From contig NC_080071.1 in the NCBI RefSeq assembly GCF_949987535.1, positions 22,715,032 through 22,779,031 on the forward strand: a stretch of 64,000 nucleotides of DNA, given 5' to 3'. The DNA is from Balaenoptera acutorostrata. Taxonomy: Eukaryota > Chordata > Mammalia > Artiodactyla > Balaenopteridae. Below the pieces are notes generated by a model. That model did not search any database, was not told where the DNA came from, and worked only from the letters and a program-made list of their open reading frames with translations. The translations under genes and the position numbers were made by a program. Below, piece by piece: positions 60,408-64,000 of this stretch; the first letter of the stretch is position 1, and every line of letters begins with the position of its first letter.

Positions 60408-60553
60408 AAAGGACATCATAGAGACTTGAGGTGTTGGTCTGCTTCCTCAGTTCTTCATGGCCGGCCAATTAGCTGTGCCTTCCCTGTTCTCAGTTTGTCA
60501 AGTCAGAGAGTCCAGGTAAGATGGTAAATGCACAAAATGATCCACCTTGCTCG
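60408..60553 (-). other. L1 5' extension absent from the sense copy
   Basis: Lies between the point matching the 5' end of the sense copy ('cacacggctt', about 60,408) and the target-site duplication. It may be the outermost 5' UTR of this L1 or 5'-transduced flank. Which one cannot be told from this window. Confidence 0.5.
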
Positions 60554-60924
60554 GAGACCATATTCTGAATTCTGAATTTTGATTTTTTCCTGGGCTAGAG
60601 ATATGTGGTATAATCTTCTCTCATGAGGTTGGGCAGGGGCAGCTCCCAGTCAGCCATGTGATCAAGAGCATTACAAGCATTCTGTTTTACACTTTCTGTA
60701 CGGTAGTCAATAAAGTACATGAGATATTCAACACTTTATTGTAAAATAAGCTTTGATTTTGCCAACCTGTCGGCTAATTTAAGTGTTCTGAGTGCCTTTA
60801 AGGTAGGCTGGGTTCAGCTATGATGTTAGGTGTAGTAGATGCATTTTCGACTTATATTCAATATTTTCAACTTACAGTGGTTTTATTGGAATGTAACCCT
60901 ATCATAAGTTGAGGAAGATCTGTA
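60554..60924 (+). mobile_element. Tigger-like DNA transposon, right part
   Basis: Resumes where 54,781 stopped: 'gaattttgattttttcctgg', 'aagtacatgagatattcaac', 'gtaagtgttctgag'-like text near 60,780, and the right terminal region 'cataagttgaggaagatctg', the inverted counterpart of the left end. Confidence 0.75.
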
Positions 60925-63900
60925 GGAGGCTTTGGAGAAGGTGATGAATGAGAGGGGCCAAAGGTTGAGAGGAAGATGGAGGCACCATCAGTGACAGGAA
61001 ATGGGGAATTCTGGGGATATGACCTCTTGTTCTTGGGGTGGCTGCTGGGGTTCGCTGACACTGATGTTCCAAATAGGATGAGCTGTAGATCATTTTGTAG
61101 CTGCTCTAGCAAACTGCTCTCCTAGGCCACCTCCATATCGATGTGAGGTAGAACTCTAGCTAAGGGAGAATAGATAAGCCCACATCTTTGTTTTTCAAAA
61201 CAAGATGTCCCTTTTGCTGTCTGATATTGAAAGTATATCATCTGGCTTTAATCTAAACTCTAGACACTTGTCAGAGAGCTTAACCTGGCCTGTTGGGTGC
61301 AGTTTTATTGTATTTTACCTTGAGTTCTTTTCAGGGGTAAGTAGGATATAAATTATAAATAACACAAACTTAAAAAACAAACCCTGTGCTCCAGGGTTGA
61401 CAGCACTATTAGATATCCTGGGAAGAAAAAGAAAATATGCCTTGTACTTTCCTTGCTCTGTTTAACAAGGCAAGAACCTGTTGTCTATTTTAGGAAGATT
61501 TTTATCCACAACCTTACCTTAAAATGTAAAAGTGTTGACATGAGAAAGAGTCTGCTCCAGTTATCTGGAAAAATATAGAAGGGCATACTAATCCCCTGTC
61601 CTTCAGCTAGACTCCTGGGAATTCTCACTCCATCAGCAAAATGTGTCTGCCCAAAGCAAGATATAAAGTCCTGAAGACCATTTCATTTGAGAAAATAGGA
61701 AACAGCGTTAAAGGATGGACACAAAATCTTGAAATTTTTGATTGGGGCTGGCTTATAAAGGATTTTCACTGCCCCTCAGATTGTAACATGTCCCCTTTTC
61801 TAGTGCCAATATAACAAAGCTCCCTAAAATCATCCTCTCGAAATTTTTTTCTAGACTGTCCAGGATGCTTAATCCAGACCACCACAGAAATCATGAGGGT
61901 GCTCCAAACAAATACAGAGGCTCAGGTTCAAAATCACAGGACCTCTCCTTATCATGTCCCTTTTGTAGGTTTAGGTAAGGGCTCTGGACAACCATGTCAG
62001 ATGAGGACGCAGGGGAGGGCAAGATTGTATAAAAAATAGAGTTTTGCAATCCAGAGAGCACTCTTGACTACAGATCCATAAATTTAGACAAGTCACTTAA
62101 GAATAAGGAGAACATACAAACTGATTTGTCTACGACAGTACCAGTTTATGGCTACTGTCCCAGAATAATTATAAAGAGTACCTCGCTACTCTTAAATATC
62201 CCAATATAATGCATTCTGTATTATCTGGGCATGCTATTAGAGACACCATTTATAAAAATGACCTTCTGACTGAAAAATGTCTACAAAAACTTGTTCGTAT
62301 GTAGAAACAGACTGTAGGTAGTTAAAATAGGTTCTGTTCACTAAAGAACTAGCTCTGGTCAATTGGCAAGAAAAGGTGGAATATTACAGAAATGTTAACC
62401 CTTTTAAAATTGCTGTGTTAACTTCTTCATCTTTGTGTTGGCAGTAGTGGTGGTAGTAGGGGGGTGGTGTGTGGAGGCAGGTGGGAGTGTGTGTGTGATA
62501 TTATTAATACGTCTTAAAAAGCTTTAAGAACCTCTAAGTGAAGATTTCATACGAAGTAGTATTATTACAACTTGTAATTGATTAAAAAAGTTTATAAAGC
62601 ATTTGAAAAGGCGTGGAACAAGGACATGGTCAGGGAAATGGGGGGAGGGGATACATATCTGAATGACTGTCAGATCCTACCTTCCGTCTCATGCAGAATA
62701 TGTGGGACAGAACATACACACACACACACGCACACACGTGCATACACACAATGAAACCAAAACCCAACAGGTCTATCAGGGCATGATGAGCAACTCAAAG
62801 TGGTGTGTTTTTGTCATTTACTTGAGGCAGTGGCAGCAGGTTTGGTGGGGCATTTTTGTGTTAGGAAATTGTGGCAAGCGAGAGACCTTGATAGCGTTTA
62901 GTTCTTTCCGAAGAACTCCTTACTTTGCCCTTGGGAGTGGGCTGAGCTGTCCTCCCAGACTGCTCGGGACTGAAGAATCAGCGGTGGGTGCCTTTAGGGC
63001 CTGGAAGCAAAGCACAGATGCTGCTTCCTGAAGCAGGGTGGGGTGACGTGAGCCTTTGGCTGTTTCAGAGTCTTGCTGGGATCTCTTTAACATCCCCTGG
63101 TCATTCTGTCAATGACACCTAGCACGGAAACCACTTCACAACACTCGTTTTATTTCTGCCCTTTTAGTCTATTGCTGAAAAACGCATGAAAACCTTGTGA
63201 AGTGTGACATAAGAGAGCCTAAAATGATGGTGATTTTGTTCCTCTCCATTCAAGAGGCAGGAGTGAGCCCAGAAAATGGTAACACGAGACCAGGTGGTGG
63301 AGGCCCCATTTGTTTCCTTGTAATGGCTCCAGCCTAAGTTGCCTTGTAGCCACTTAGGCCCACGCGACAAGTTCACTCTGGAAATCTCTTCGGCTTGGCT
63401 GCGTGCAGATGTAATCGGACCTGCTCTGGGCAGCCCTAATTGCAAACACATTTCTCTCCCTCCACGGCCATTCCTAAGCAGGCAGTGGTCAGAGCCTTGC
63501 CAGGGTTTTCTGGCATCTTTTTCCTGCTTTGTTTCCAAATCTGCATTTTTCTATGAGAAAAGATGTACGAGAGATTGTAAACAGGATAATTATATGGCAA
63601 TATGATTTCCAATGCAGGCTTTCCTTGTGGATTATTTCAAATATGTAGGGGTTTGTTTTGGTGTGTTTTTTTTTCCACTCTGCCTGTGAGTCAAGGAGAT
63701 GAAATGCTGTTTTGAAAGCACAAGTATATGCATCCACTAGAAACCTCCTACGATGTTCAGACATTTTATGAAAGATTTTTGGGAGGAACTGCAAACAAAA
63801 GAGAAGCCAAGGGAGGAAAGAGTAGGTGCACAGGCTCTGCATCTGGCTCACATCGCCGTGGACGTGGGGGCTGGATGGTGTGTCCTCTCCTTTCTAGAAC

Positions 63901-64000
63901 ACCGTAGAGAAGTAAGAAAACACACAACAGCTACAAGTTCAGAGTGTTACAAAGTTATTCTGCCTGAGACGACAATGCTTTGGCTGTGGGGTGAGGTGTT
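60925..64000. other. Mostly repeat-free DNA, no recognised gene
   Basis: No coding signal that I can support. A (CA)n-like tract is at 62,713-62,750 and a G-rich patch at 62,455-62,495. The part 63,150-63,650 is of more balanced composition and repeat-free, and may hold conserved non-coding sequence. Confidence 0.45.
62713..62750. repeat. (CA)n microsatellite, interrupted
   Basis: CA units interrupted by CG and TG dinucleotides. Confidence 0.9.

Larger units (their letters stand above)
54782..60553 (-). mobile_element. Near full-length L1, antisense, inside a Tigger-like element
   Basis: About 5.8 kb. In the + strand direction it begins with a T run (about 54,789-54,797) and the 3' UTR, then antisense ORF2 (55,150-58,968), antisense ORF1 (59,027-59,873) and 5' UTR. 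Target-site duplication: 'agaaaccatactttg' ends near 54,781 and the diverged 'ggagaccatattctg' near 60,566. Both ORFs are broken by stops and frameshifts, so it cannot move autonomously. Confidence 0.9.

Noticed and set aside
63164..63851. Two antisense ORFs of 120-124 codons and an overlapping sense ORF
   Set aside because: They overlap in different frames on both strands and none has a recognisable domain. Kept only as a patch worth a conservation test.

Overview
This window is vertebrate nuclear DNA, almost certainly from a cetacean (whale or dolphin) or a very close artiodactyl relative. The main evidence is five tRNA-derived SINEs of the CHR type, with tRNA-like promoter boxes and (AAAT)n-type tails, together with L1 copies of cetartiodactyl character. 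Ruminant BovB and Bov-A repeats were not seen. The background is A+T-rich and CpG-poor, with mammal-wide MIR, L2, MaLR, hAT and Tigger relics. There is no prokaryotic organisation, CRISPR array, operon or functional RNA gene.

I find no convincing host protein-coding gene or exon. The only recognisable coding sequence is broken LINE-1 ORF1 and ORF2. The window is best read as intergenic or deep intronic DNA. All repeat-family names come from memory of consensus patterns, not from a search; boundaries are usually good to about 10-50 bases.

Layout. 1-7,500: MIR relics, two old L1 3' ends in tandem (5,140-6,650), and unassigned DNA. 7,500-13,000: three SINEs (7,528, 10,333, 12,523), the last apparently carrying a 3' transduction. 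13,700-18,140: antisense L1 3' end, MLT1-like LTR, L2 fragments, and a 2.2 kb antisense old L1. 18,150-24,100: pieces of an unnamed ancient long repeat, a MaLR LTR, and one nested insertion. 24,100-28,780: MIR and DNA-transposon relics, plus a 210 bp direct duplication at 27,035 and 28,390. 28,778-31,066: a sense L1 with 5' UTR, ORF1 and the endonuclease part of ORF2, cut off at its 3' side. 32,300-37,020: an old antisense L1 containing a hAT MITE and a younger L1 flanked by an unusually long duplication. 37,300-48,220: MLT2-like LTR, MaLR LTR, L2, MER20-like element and two SINEs. 48,231-54,688: a repeat-poor block of about 6.4 kb. 54,689-60,924: a Tigger-like transposon split by a nearly complete antisense L1. 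60,925-64,000: largely repeat-free DNA.

The elements do not form a pathway. The biology is layered retrotransposition: L1 supplies the machinery, SINEs use it in trans, and insertions accumulate inside older ones. The strongest signals are the SINE 3' transduction, the L1 with a long flanking duplication, the local 210 bp duplication, the 3'-truncated L1, and the repeat-poor block as a candidate for conserved non-coding elements. I found no previously undescribed functional system.
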